NCBI GenBank assembly: GCA_963832365.1 | Contig: CAWHUL010000013.1 | Span: 62,001 to 126,000 of the forward strand | Length of the DNA stretch: 64,000 bases | Source: CAWBRT01 sp963832365 | GTDB taxonomy: Bacteria > Acidobacteriota > Terriglobia > Terriglobales > Acidobacteriaceae | Direction of reading: 5' to 3' | Shown here: in pieces, positions 1 through 8,055 of the stretch | Numbering within the stretch: the first letter of the stretch is position 1 | Layout: every line of letters begins with the position of its first letter | Notes under the pieces: model-generated | Told to the model about the DNA's origin: nothing | Database searches by the model: none | The model's input: the letters and a program-made list of their open reading frames with translations, nothing else | Program-made: the position numbers and the translations under genes

Positions 1-1021
1 GATCGAGCAGCACGCGATAGAGCGCGCGGCTTATCTCGAAAACATTTTCCGGGTTGACGAGCACGGCTGCGTTTCCCAGTACCTCCGGAATCGCGGACAC
101 GTTGGACGCCACTACAGGCGTGTCGTGCGCCATGGCCTCCAGCGGCGGCAGTCCGAAACCTTCGTAGAGCGACGGGAAGACGAAGATTTTTGCCAAGTCG
201 TAAAAGATGCGCAACACGTCAACCGGAACGAAGCCGAGAAAGCGCACGTCGAATTGCACGGCGCTCTTGATCACCGCCCTGCGCAGGTCGGGATGCTTCG
301 AAACCTGATCGCCGATGATGACCAGCTTGAGATCGGGAAGGTAATCGTTCTTGGCCAGCGCCGATTTCAGCGCCGAGAACGCTTCGATGATGCGCACGAT
401 GTTCTTGTGCGGACTGATCCGACCGGCATACAGAATAAATGGGTAGTTCACCTGGTAGCGCTCGGCGATCATGGCACGATCGTCGGCTGTCGCGTGTCCG
501 AGAAGGAAGCGGTCGTCGAGCGCGTTGTAAACCACCTCGATCTTGTCGGGCGGCACATCAAAGAGCCGCGTCAGGTCCTGCTTGGTGAAATTGGAAACTG
601 CGAAAATCTTTGACGCTCCGTGCAGCACGCGCCGGGTCAAGTGGAAGCGCACCGTACGCGCGAAACCAGACTGCGAATTGTTGCGGTACATGTAGTCGAG
701 CAGGTCGTGAACGGTAACGACGTAGGGACAGCCGGCCAGGCGCGGGCGCCAGAACATCTGCGGAAAGTGGATCAGATCGCATTGGAAGCTGCGCACCGTG
801 CGGCGGAAATCGAAATAACCACTCGTATTCCCGTCGCGGCCCTCAAAGGGAACGCAATGAAAATTGGGCGGCAATTCGCCCACTTCGTTCAGCCGCTCGA
901 CGATGCCGATGAGGAAGTATTCGTTGACGTGATCCATCCTGGCGAGATTGCGGACCACGTTGCGAGTGTAGGTGGCCACGCCAAAATCACTCATCTGCCG
1001 GATGTCGATTGCGATTCTCAC
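1..1021 (-). CDS. Glycosyltransferase family 4 (group 1), C-terminus cut by window edge
   Basis: Probably transfers a sugar from a nucleotide-sugar donor in cell-envelope or exopolysaccharide synthesis. I translated the minus strand by hand. It opens with VRIAIDIRQMSDFGVATYTRN, the usual N-terminal strand and glycine-rich loop of GT4 enzymes. It then shows a VTVHDLLDY strand, a GRISPHKN segment at the start of the C-terminal Rossmann domain, and the donor-binding motif FPSLYEGFGLPPLEAMA with its conserved Glu residues, followed by PVVASNVSAIPEVLG. About 340 residues are visible and the last few dozen lie outside the window. The start is a GTG with AAGGA 11 bases upstream; a later in-frame ATG would remove the conserved N-terminus. 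It follows plsX by 33 bases, a place often held by fabH or fabD, so it may be the last gene of that operon. The exact sugar and acceptor cannot be read from sequence. Confidence 0.88.
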   Translation of the reverse strand, partial: MRIAIDIRQMSDFGVATYTRNVVRNLARMDHVNEYFLIGIVERLNEVGELPPNFHCVPFEGRDGNTSGYFDFRRTVRSFQCDLIHFPQMFWRPRLAGCPYVVTVHDLLDYMYRNNSQSGFARTVRFHLTRRVLHGASKIFAVSNFTKQDLTRLFDVPPDKIEVVYNALDDRFLLGHATADDRAMIAERYQVNYPFILYAGRISPHKNIVRIIEAFSALKSALAKNDYLPDLKLVIIGDQVSKHPDLRRAVIKSAVQFDVRFLGFVPVDVLRIFYDLAKIFVFPSLYEGFGLPPLEAMAHDTPVVASNVSAIPEVLGNAAVLVNPENVFEISRALYRVLLD

Positions 1022-1054
1022 GGCTGAATTTTCCTTACCAGAGCAATTCCCGGC

Positions 1055-2137
1055 TCAGCCGGAAATCGAAGGATGTGGCTCCCTGGCGGCCGCGTGATTG
1101 GTGTGTCCCAAGGCCCCGGCGATCTGAAGCTGCTGCTCGATCTTCGTGTTCAGATCTGTCCTAGCGAATTCAGCGGCCACCCGGATGGCGTTCTTGATCG
1201 CCAGGCTGTTCGATGAGCCATGGCTGACAATCGCCACACCCTTAATGCCGAGCAGCGGCGCGCCACCGTATTCTGAGTAGTCGAGGCGCTTCTTGAAGTC
1301 CTGAAAGGCCCGCCGCGCCAGCAGGTATCCCACCTGGCGGGTGATCGTTGCCTGCAAAGATTCTTTCAGGATGGCGCGAACCGTGTCGACCAGCCCTTCG
1401 GAAATCTTCAGCGCTACGTTGCCGACGAACCCGTCACAGACGATGACGTCGACGTTGCCGTTGTAAAGGTCCCGTCCCTCGACGTTGCCGACGAAGTTCA
1501 TGGGCATGGTCTTCAATATCTTGAAGGTCTCGCGCGTGAGTTCGTTGCCCTTGGTCTCCTCTTCTCCAATGGAGAGCAGGCCGACGCGCGGGCAATCCGC
1601 TTGGGGGAAGCGTCCGGCGAACATGGTGCGGAAGTAGATCTCGCCCATGATCGCGAACTGCTCCAGGTTGTGGGGCTTGCAGTCGACATTGGCGCCCACG
1701 TCGAGCATGATCGAGGCGGTGCTTGCCGCCGTGGGGAAAACCGCAGCCAGCGCCGGTCGGTCGACCCCGGGCAGAACTCCCAGCACCAGCTTGGCCGTAA
1801 CCATGGCCGCGCCGGTGTTGCCGGCCGAAACAAAGCCAGCGGCCAGGTTTTCACGCACCAGACGCAGTCCAACCCGCATCGAGGAGTCGCGCTTCTGCTT
1901 GACGGCGTGCGCCGCCTTTTCCTGCATGCCGATCACTTCGCTGGCATGCACGATCTCGATTGGCAACTGCTGGGCGGAGGGATGCACGGCCAACTCGGCG
2001 CGAATCACCTCTTCCTGGCCCACCAGCAGCACGCGGACATCGTAATGTCTGGCGGCCAGAATGGCACCCTCGACCTCCGGCTTCGGAGCCCGGTCGGAGC
2101 CCATTGCATCAACCGCAATTGTTAAAGGTGAATTCAT
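1055..2137 (-). CDS. plsX: Phosphate acyltransferase PlsX
   Basis: PlsX converts acyl-ACP and phosphate into acyl-phosphate, the donor for PlsY in the first step of phospholipid synthesis, acting at the inner face of the membrane. The 360-residue product starts with the hallmark IAVDAMGSDRAP. It carries ASEVIGMQEKAAHAV, the GFVSAGNTGAAM segment, the central NVEGRDLYNG motif and the DVIVCDGFVGNVALK stretch seen throughout the family. Length is normal apart from a short extra C-terminal tail of about 25 residues. It lies 11 bases downstream of rpmF and two genes downstream of a DUF177 gene, the standard DUF177-rpmF-plsX arrangement, so co-transcription is likely. The ATG start agrees with the conserved N-terminus. 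Confidence 0.97.
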   Translation of the reverse strand: MNSPLTIAVDAMGSDRAPKPEVEGAILAARHYDVRVLLVGQEEVIRAELAVHPSAQQLPIEIVHASEVIGMQEKAAHAVKQKRDSSMRVGLRLVRENLAAGFVSAGNTGAAMVTAKLVLGVLPGVDRPALAAVFPTAASTASIMLDVGANVDCKPHNLEQFAIMGEIYFRTMFAGRFPQADCPRVGLLSIGEEETKGNELTRETFKILKTMPMNFVGNVEGRDLYNGNVDVIVCDGFVGNVALKISEGLVDTVRAILKESLQATITRQVGYLLARRAFQDFKKRLDYSEYGGAPLLGIKGVAIVSHGSSNSLAIKNAIRVAAEFARTDLNTKIEQQLQIAGALGHTNHAAAREPHPSISG

Positions 2138-2148
2138 GCCACGGAACG

Positions 2149-2334
2149 TCAGCTTGCCTTCTCGACTTCCATAACTTCGCGGCCTTTATAGTACCCGCAT
2201 TTTGGGCAGGCGCGATGCGGCATTTTACGCTCGTGGCAATTAGGACATTCGGAAAGTGAATGCGCCGTCAGGTGGTCATGCGAGCGGCGGATCGAAGTGC
2301 GGCGCGTGGAGTGTCTCCGCTTGGGATTTGCCAT
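2149..2334 (-). CDS. rpmF: 50S ribosomal protein L32
   Basis: A 61-residue zinc-ribbon protein of the large ribosomal subunit. The product begins MANPKRRHSTRRTS, typical of L32, and carries two CxxC pairs (CPNC and CPKC, about 14 residues apart) that bind one zinc, making this the zinc-containing form. The open frame extends 40 codons further upstream, but the family's conserved N-terminus and length fix the start at this ATG. It lies between a DUF177 gene (139 bases upstream) and plsX (11 bases downstream), the common linkage of ribosome and lipid synthesis genes. Confidence 0.97.
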   Translation of the reverse strand: MANPKRRHSTRRTSIRRSHDHLTAHSLSECPNCHERKMPHRACPKCGYYKGREVMEVEKAS

Positions 2335-2473
2335 TTTTTTTAAACCTTTCAGTGTCCCCGGGGCGACTGTCGCGCCGGGCCGTGAGTGCCGGACTAGTAT
2401 CCTCCGGCCAAAATCGTGCGGCTCGCCGCCGCGGCCCCGATCGGCGCACATCACGCTCTGATCGGGAAAAATG

Positions 2474-3022
2474 CTACTGCAGGTGGCTCTTCAAATCGCG
2501 CAGGGCGTACCAGCGCGGGTCCTCCTGCTGTGGCGGGCAGGTACAGCTTCCCTCATTAAGGTTCTGACCGCACCGTGGGCACAAACCTTTGCAGTCGATC
2601 CGGCAAACCGTCTTGATGGGGACGGCCAACAATACCTGTTCGCGAAGAACGTCTTCCAACTCCAGCCCTTCGCCTTCATAGTAGCCGATTTCGGTCTCGG
2701 CCTCACTGATAGAGACTTCTTCCTTGCGCCGGTCGACGCCAAGTGGACGGTACAGCAGGTCGAACGAACGGCTTACCTCCTGGGGCACCGGCTCAAGGCA
2801 GCGTGCACAGCTCACTTCGAAGCGGCCACTCAACTCTCCAATCAGCCGGATGTCGGAGACGTACTCACGTCCGCCGTGGTGCTCGCGGATCAATTCGGCC
2901 CGACCGTTCACCTTCATGACGCCGAACTGCTGAAGTTCCCGTCCATAATCAATCGTACCCGGCTGCAACTCCTCGGCAAAATCCTGACGCCGGAGTTCCA
3001 GATCTTTTACACGGATCAGCAT
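2474..3022 (-). CDS. DUF177 (YceD/YlbN-like) protein
   Basis: Member of the DUF177/YceD family, linked in plants and bacteria to 23S rRNA processing or accumulation; the biochemical role here is not established. The 182-residue product has the family core CARCLEPVPQEV, an acidic middle (ISEAETEIGYYEGEGLELED) and the C-terminal motif VPIKTVCRIDCKGLCPRCGQN. The Cys residues in CxxC and CKGLCPRC may bind a metal. I chose the ATG at MLIRVKDLELRR because family members begin near this motif; the frame stays open 31 codons upstream and no strong ribosome site separates the options. It is the first gene of the DUF177-rpmF-plsX set. Confidence 0.9.
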   Translation of the reverse strand: MLIRVKDLELRRQDFAEELQPGTIDYGRELQQFGVMKVNGRAELIREHHGGREYVSDIRLIGELSGRFEVSCARCLEPVPQEVSRSFDLLYRPLGVDRRKEEVSISEAETEIGYYEGEGLELEDVLREQVLLAVPIKTVCRIDCKGLCPRCGQNLNEGSCTCPPQQEDPRWYALRDLKSHLQ

Positions 3023-3391
3023 GATGTCTATAACCGTATGAAGCGAATAGAGTTGCAGGCTAGACTCGGGACCGCCGGATGCGATCCGCCGAAGAACCCC
3101 CATCCCCGAAGCCATACGCTGCTTCAGGCTTCGCTAATCCTCGCGACCGCCTTTAGAGGGAAAATTCCCTGCTGGGCAATACATAAGAATACTGGGGCGT
3201 TTTGCGAGTGTCAACCGCCTCGGGCGGGCGATCCTGGTCCGGTCGGTCGAAATGGCGCGCCGGGGCAGCCTCCGACGACTACCCGGCGCGGAATCGAAAG
3301 TCGCACACAATCGACGTCTCGCCCTCACCGGCACTCGCCCTCATTGTGCGTGTTTCGCCAGATGCCCGGCAGGCAGAGATGGCTAGAGGAT
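3023..3391. other. Intergenic region, no gene seen
   Basis: About 370 bases between the YtxH gene and the DUF177 gene, both on the minus strand. Short open frames here have no recognisable composition or ribosome site. It probably holds the promoter of the DUF177-rpmF-plsX operon, but I could not identify clear -35/-10 boxes. Confidence 0.5.
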
Positions 3392-3640
3392 TTAGATGTC
3401 GGTGCCGGTAGCCTCGTTGAAACTGGCGCGAGCCTGGCCCACGGCGCGCTCGGCTGTGCCGCGTATGGTTTCCACGCCACGCTGCACGCGATCGCGTCCA
3501 TGCTCGTAGGTTTCGCGCGCTGAGTTGGCCACATCGCTGGCACGTTCACTCAGGTTATTGCGGGTTGCTTCCCCGCTCATCGGGGCAAAAAGAACGCCCA
3601 GTCCGATTCCCAATCCAAGGCCAAACAGAAAATTCTTCAT
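3392..3640 (-). CDS. YtxH-like small membrane-anchored protein
   Basis: An 82-residue protein of the YtxH/gas-vesicle-like type, of unknown molecular function and sometimes linked to general stress. It starts MKNFLFGLGLGIGLGVLFAP, a glycine-rich single membrane segment, followed by MSGEATRNNLSERASD and a long amphipathic helix rich in Ala, Arg and Glu that could form a coiled coil. The start is well supported: the sequence GAGGAGGTAACTTG lies directly before the ATG. The much longer open frame upstream is not needed. It stands alone between non-coding stretches. Confidence 0.85.
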   Translation of the reverse strand: MKNFLFGLGLGIGLGVLFAPMSGEATRNNLSERASDVANSARETYEHGRDRVQRGVETIRGTAERAVGQARASFNEATGTDI

Positions 3641-3992
3641 CAAGTTACCTCCTCGGTAAAACCGCCCAAGATACACGCTTCCCAGCGCAGAAAGTGGAAC
3701 AACGGTGACGAACTGTGAGAATGCTACGGCTGACGCAGGGTTGGCCTCGACCCGAACGTGCGCAGCCATGGCGTGTGCTGCCGGGACACGGAAATGCGAG
3801 CTCCTGGAAAACATCCGCACCGCGAGCGAGCCGCCGATGCCGGAGCAGGAGTGGGTTGAGATTGTTCAACGGATGTAAGCAGGCGGCGTCTTCTTCATCA
3901 CCAGGCACGGCGGGGGCCGCTCTTGGCCGCCCTGTCGTGTGTGCCCTACCCGGAAGTCCGAAACCTATAGACCCAAGAGTGCGCCCTATGAG
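3641..3992. other. Intergenic region, no gene seen
   Basis: About 350 bases between the TPR protein gene and the YtxH gene. The short frames on both strands look random. It should contain the YtxH promoter and the end of the TPR transcript. I see no tRNA-like fold and no obvious terminator. Confidence 0.45.
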
Positions 3993-4703
3993 TTACGGCG
4001 CGGTGGCCTTCTGGTGCTGTGCCGCGATCTGGGCTGCCGGACCTTTGGCATCATCTTTGGCGATTTGCTCGTAGAGTTTGTTGGCTTCAGCGGGCTGCGT
4101 CGTCTGGTAGAGATCGGCGAGGCCGAGTTGCGCGGTGGTCTTGGGCACGCTGAGTGTCGGGTGGTCGATCAAGTCCTTGTAAATCGCGATAGCATCCGCG
4201 TCCTTCTTCTGATTGCGGTAGACGGAAGCCAGCACGAGATTGGCAAGCGACGACAATTCCGCATCGCGGGACTTAACAACGTCTTTCAGTTGCCCCTCAG
4301 CCACGGCGTAATTGCCAAGGTCCACTTCGCAGAGAGCTGCAAAGTAGTGGGCCCATTGCCCGGCGCGCGAAGAACCATATTCAGAGGAGATTGCATAGAA
4401 CTGCTTCCTGGCGGCGAGCGCCCGCTCGGAGGAGCTGGTGAAGCTCACCATCTGACTTCCCTGAGCCGGCGCACCGGCCAGCGCGGGGGCGTTATAGGTG
4501 ACGAGGGCATCGCCAAGTTTTTGTGCAGCCGCTGCCTGGCGGTGGTCGCGATACCAGATAATGCCAATGCCGACGGCCACCACTACCACAAGGGCGATCA
4601 CGCCGTTGATGATGGTTTTGCGGTGAGCGATTGTCCAATGGGCGGCCTCTGCCGCCGATTCTGCAAACTTGTCCTGCTTCAGTTCTTGCCGGGTGTAGCG
4701 CAC
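3993..4703 (-). CDS. TPR-repeat membrane protein (YfgM/TPR_21-like)
   Basis: A 236-residue protein anchored in the inner membrane with a periplasmic tetratricopeptide-repeat domain. Such proteins serve as scaffolds; the related YfgM is an ancillary SecYEG/periplasmic chaperone factor, and that role here is only an analogy. After a short polar N-terminus (RYTRQELKQDKFAES) there is one membrane helix (TIINGVIALVVVVAVGIGII), then helical repeats from about residue 95 onward, including SSLANLVLASVYRNQKKDADAIAIYKDL split over two TPR helices, and QLGLADLYQ. The start is the GTG preceded by GAGGA and six bases; a second GTG 21 bases upstream lacks a ribosome site. It appears monocistronic. Confidence 0.8.
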   Translation of the reverse strand: MRYTRQELKQDKFAESAAEAAHWTIAHRKTIINGVIALVVVVAVGIGIIWYRDHRQAAAAQKLGDALVTYNAPALAGAPAQGSQMVSFTSSSERALAARKQFYAISSEYGSSRAGQWAHYFAALCEVDLGNYAVAEGQLKDVVKSRDAELSSLANLVLASVYRNQKKDADAIAIYKDLIDHPTLSVPKTTAQLGLADLYQTTQPAEANKLYEQIAKDDAKGPAAQIAAQHQKATAP

Positions 4704-4918
4704 GATTGGTCCTCGAGACCCCACGCAAGATTGCTGCCTTTGGGGGTCTGCCGTTCTGATGTGGACGGTCAGGAGCAGTTGCCCAGGACCGCCACTTCCA
4801 TGGTCGGAGATTTGAGTTTAGCAGTCTGGAGAAATGAGCGTCAAACCTGCTTCGTTCAATCGTTTGGCTGGATTTCGGATTGCAGGGCCAATTTCACAAT
4901 TGCATGCGGCCCCGGTCG

Positions 4919-5365
4919 TTAAACCCCCGGCTTTGCATCGCGCCAAATGTCGGAGTGATGCTGATGCACAACGCGCAAACGGCCTTCGAAATCGAGAGCG
5001 ATCACTTCTGTTGCCCGGCCATTGCGTACCGCCTTGTCGGTGCGTTTGCCTGCCAGGCCTGCCATCACCCCAGCTGCGCTCCAACGGAAGGTATAGGTTG
5101 CCACGGCGACATTATCCGACAACAGCTTCACCTCGATGGGACCGGTCACTTCGGCGCGGAAACTCGTTTGGTTTTCGAAGTATTCCCGCTCCTTGCGTGC
5201 GGCCGAGACGCGTCCCGACTCAGTGCGCTGAGCGAAGGGATTGAAGATGGTCGAATCGTATGTGTACAGCTTCTCCATCTCGCCCGGAGTTTTGTCCATC
5301 AGGACTCGCCAGTACTGGTGTACAAAAGCCTGTACCTGGTCAGCGGAAATCTTGCTTGTAATCAT
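4919..5365 (-). CDS. SnoaL-like / NTF2-fold protein
   Basis: A 148-residue protein that resembles the SnoaL-like/DUF4440 nuclear-transport-factor-2 fold group, small cone-shaped domains with varied enzymatic or binding roles. Supporting segments are an N-terminal helix (ADQVQAFVHQYWRVLMDK), the YDSTIFNPFAQRTESGR stretch where such proteins often place a pocket Asp or Tyr, and beta strands such as VKLLSDNVAVATYTFRW and ATEVIALDFEGRLRVVHQHHS, ending in the HxHHSD region typical of the fold's last strand. The ATG at 5365 has GGGGGT just upstream and is preferred over one four codons earlier. No substrate can be assigned. It precedes an enoyl-CoA hydratase gene on the same strand with an 80-base gap. 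Confidence 0.65.
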   Translation of the reverse strand: MITSKISADQVQAFVHQYWRVLMDKTPGEMEKLYTYDSTIFNPFAQRTESGRVSAARKEREYFENQTSFRAEVTGPIEVKLLSDNVAVATYTFRWSAAGVMAGLAGKRTDKAVRNGRATEVIALDFEGRLRVVHQHHSDIWRDAKPGV

Positions 5366-5444
5366 CGGTACCCCCACGATCTTTAATCGGCTTCCACCCC
5401 ACCAATACGCAAAGGCGGTGCATAGTGGGAACCACGGCCCATCG

Positions 5445-6233
5445 CTACTTATTACGCCACACGGGCTTGCGTTTTTCGATTACTGCTTGCAGGCCCTCCT
5501 TCGAATCTTCCAGCGACGCCAACTGATTCAGATAGATGTCCTGCGACTTGCGGATCGCCTGCGCCAGCGGCATTCCAGCGGTCGTCGAGATTACGCGCTT
5601 GGCCATCTCCAGCACCGGGCTGCTGAACTGGGTTATGCGCGCGAGCACCTCCCTGACGGTCGCTTGCAAATCCTTCTCGGCGACCACCCGATTCACGAAT
5701 CCGAGGGTACGGGCCTCTTCGGCCGTCATGGCCTCGCCCGTGAGGATCAGCTCATAGGCCCGCTTGGGACCGATCACCTGTGGGAGCATGATGGCCGCAA
5801 ACGGCGGGAAGGCCCCCATCTTCACCTCGGGCTGCGAGAATCGCGCCAGGGGTGTCGCAATCACCATGTCGCCGAACGCGACCAGCTCCGAGCCGGCACC
5901 GATAGCCGCTCCGTTCACCACCACGACCAGCGGCTTCGCCAGCTCGCTCGAAGCCTGAAAGACGCGCGTGAACGCATCGAGTGTCTGGAATATCCGCTCA
6001 GGCTTGGAGTCCTCCAGCGAGATGCCGGCCGAGAACATGGGCTGCGAGGAATCGAGCAGGATGCACTTGATGTCGCTGCGCCCATCGAGGCTCTCGATGG
6101 CCTCCGCCAACTCGTTCATCATCGGAACGGTCAGCACGTTGTATGGGGGGAAATTCAGCGTAATGTGCGCTACCGAGGCGGTTGCCTCGAAGCGAATAAA
6201 TTCGTAGCTTTTCGGTTCCTTTGAAATGACCAT
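5445..6233 (-). CDS. Enoyl-CoA hydratase/isomerase family protein
   Basis: Member of the crotonase superfamily, acting on acyl-CoA thioesters, for example hydrating enoyl-CoA in fatty-acid or aromatic degradation. The 262-residue product shows crotonase elements in order: VAHITLNFPPYNVLT near the N-terminus, the oxyanion-hole strand MFSAGISLED, the second oxyanion loop NGAAIGAGSELVAFGDMVIA, then ARFSQPEVKMGAFPP and the C-terminal helices. In hydratases two Glu residues follow the second loop. Here the first falls in AGSEL, while the second position lies in the SQPEVKMG loop, so hydratase activity is possible but an isomerase or thioesterase role cannot be excluded. The ATG at MVISKEPKS was chosen by family alignment; the ribosome site is weak. 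Confidence 0.85.
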   Translation of the reverse strand: MVISKEPKSYEFIRFEATASVAHITLNFPPYNVLTVPMMNELAEAIESLDGRSDIKCILLDSSQPMFSAGISLEDSKPERIFQTLDAFTRVFQASSELAKPLVVVVNGAAIGAGSELVAFGDMVIATPLARFSQPEVKMGAFPPFAAIMLPQVIGPKRAYELILTGEAMTAEEARTLGFVNRVVAEKDLQATVREVLARITQFSSPVLEMAKRVISTTAGMPLAQAIRKSQDIYLNQLASLEDSKEGLQAVIEKRKPVWRNK

Positions 6234-6471
6234 ACATTCACACGAAACCGCGCGTCCGCCGGGTCTCGAATTCGCTCCTGCTGATCTGCGATCTTGCGTT
6301 GCGCCCCAGCTTACACCAAAGATCGGCAGCTTCAAGGATTAGTTCAGAACTAACCGGATTCGATCTTCGGCTCCGGATGGGCCGTTCCGAGCAAAAACTT
6401 ATGGACTGCGGCGAGAATTTCTAGCATTATCTGCGAGCAACAACTACGATTTTCCAAGGTAGAATCCCCTT

Positions 6472-6942
6472 ATGCGAATCGCGGTGGGTGCCGATCACGC
6501 CGGTTACGAACTGAAAGAGAAGCTCAAGTTTCACCTGGAGCGTCTGGGCTATGCCGTCGAGGATTGCGGCACCTCTTCCAGCGTCTCTTGCGACTACCCG
6601 GACTTTGCTCACGCAGTCGCGTGCCGTGTTGCTTCGGGTGCGGCGCAGCGCGGTGTTCTCGTCTGCGGCAGCGGCATTGGCATGGCGATAGCCGCCAACA
6701 AAACTCCGGGGATTCGCGCCGCCAACATCACCAGCGAATACGAGGCGCGGATGTCGCGCGAGCACAATGATCTCAACGTGCTGACCATGGGCTCGCGCAT
6801 TCTTGCCGAAGAGAAAGCCATGGCGATCCTCGATGTCTGGCTAAGTACGCGCTTCGCGGGCGGCCGGCACCAGCAGCGGCTGGAAAAACTGGCGGGGTTG
6901 GAAACGCCCGGGCCGATCGAGGTAAAACCCGAGCCCATATAG
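6472..6942 (+). CDS. rpiB: Ribose-5-phosphate isomerase B
   Basis: RpiB interconverts ribose-5-phosphate and ribulose-5-phosphate in the pentose phosphate pathway in the cytoplasm. The 156-residue product begins MRIAVGADHAGYELKEKL, carries the phosphate-binding and catalytic motif VLVCGSGIGMAIAANK with the conserved Cys, and SREHNDLNVLTMGSR with the conserved His-Asn. Length matches the family. AAGGT lies 10 to 14 bases before the ATG. It is followed closely by the frameshifted TAXI gene and then by glyA, an rpiB-glyA proximity that is common in bacteria. Confidence 0.97.
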   Translation: MRIAVGADHAGYELKEKLKFHLERLGYAVEDCGTSSSVSCDYPDFAHAVACRVASGAAQRGVLVCGSGIGMAIAANKTPGIRAANITSEYEARMSREHNDLNVLTMGSRILAEEKAMAILDVWLSTRFAGGRHQQRLEKLAGLETPGPIEVKPEPI

Positions 6943-6981
6943 CAGGCGCCAGGTTTTTTGGATCCCGTGGAGAGAAAGATC

Positions 6982-7964
6982 ATGCCAAGCCGTTCTCTAA
7001 CTGTTCTTGCTGCTATTGCCCTGCTCATCTCCGCCTCTGGGTTTCTCGTCGCAAAGCAGGCCGCGCCCTCCCGGCAGATCGTGACCTTGGCGACCGCCAC
7101 GCCTGGGGGCGGATTTCCGGTCTACGGCGAAGCTTTCGCCGCCATCGTGAACCAGTTTGACCCGTCGCTGGATGTGCGCTGCCGCAACACCAAGGGCAGC
7201 ACCGAAAATGTTCCTCTGCTGAAAGCCGGACAGGTCGATATCGCGTTGGTTCAGGGCGAGGTAGTTCAAGAGGCCCTGTCGGGGACGGCCGCCAGCCAAC
7301 CGGGCTCAAGATCATCACGGCGATGTATTCCACCGCCGGGATGTTCGTGGTGCGCGCCGACAGCCCCTATCACACCATTCGCGATCTTGTCGGCAAGCCA
7401 GTCGCGTTCGGAGCCAGCGGGTCGGGCCTGGTGATTCTTTCGCGCTACGTGCTGGACGGCATCGGACTCGATCAGGATCGCGACTTCAAGGCCATCTACC
7501 TTGACCGGGCCGGCGATGGTCCGGCGATGGTTGCGGATGGCCGCGCGGCGGCCTTGTGGGGTGGCGGACTGGGCTGGCCGGGGTTCCTGGCGGTCGCCAA
7601 GTCGCAACACGGCGCTCGCTTCATCTCTCCCGATGCGCGGGAGATAGCAAGCATTCTGGTGAAACATCCCTTTCTGCGCCGATTGACGGTTCCCGCCGGG
7701 AGCTTTCCCGGACAGGGCGCGGCCATCGAGTCGGTTGGCTCCTGGAGCTTTGTGCTGGCCCGGCCCGATCTGCCGGACGATGTCGCCTACCGCATTGCCA
7801 GTGCCCTGCACAGCGGCGAAGCGGCAATGGCGGCCCGTTTGCCGCAGGCCGGGGAGACAACCAGCGCCAATACGGTTGCGGCGGCTCCGAGCCGTGAGTC
7901 GATCCACCCCGCCGTATTGCGCTACCTCCGCGAGATCGGGTTGCTGAAATGCTGCGGTAACTAG
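6982..7964 (+). pseudogene. TAXI-family TRAP solute-binding protein, frameshifted
   Basis: A periplasmic binding protein of the TAXI type that would feed a tripartite (TRAP) transporter. The N-terminal part (signal-like MPSRSLTVLAAIALLIS, then LATATPGGGFPVYGEA and the GSTENVPLLKAGQVDIALVQ region) is in one frame. The remainder (MFVVRADSPYHTIRDLVG, GKPVAFGASGSG, AALWGGGLGWPG) continues in another frame from about 7303. The switch falls at a CCGGGC run near 7300-7305; restoring one G would give the expected uninterrupted protein of about 327 residues, normal for the family. GGAGAG lies just before the chosen ATG. It is either a genuine inactivating deletion or a sequencing error in a G run. No TRAP permease genes are in the window. 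Confidence 0.85.
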
Positions 7965-8055
7965 CGGATCGGCTGTCGCGCCCGGTGAAAGGGCTGCTTG
8001 GCTACGCCACGCCGAAGGGGTAAAGTAGGTACTTCCGGTGAAGGAGTCTGCCCTC

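Noticed and set aside
2471..3523. Plus-strand open frame of 350 codons
   Set aside because: It mirrors the DUF177 gene and runs into non-coding DNA; the minus-strand frame has clear family motifs.
7965..8055. Riboswitch upstream of glyA (glycine, SAM or THF class)
   Set aside because: I could not match the conserved cores of these classes by eye, so I do not report one.
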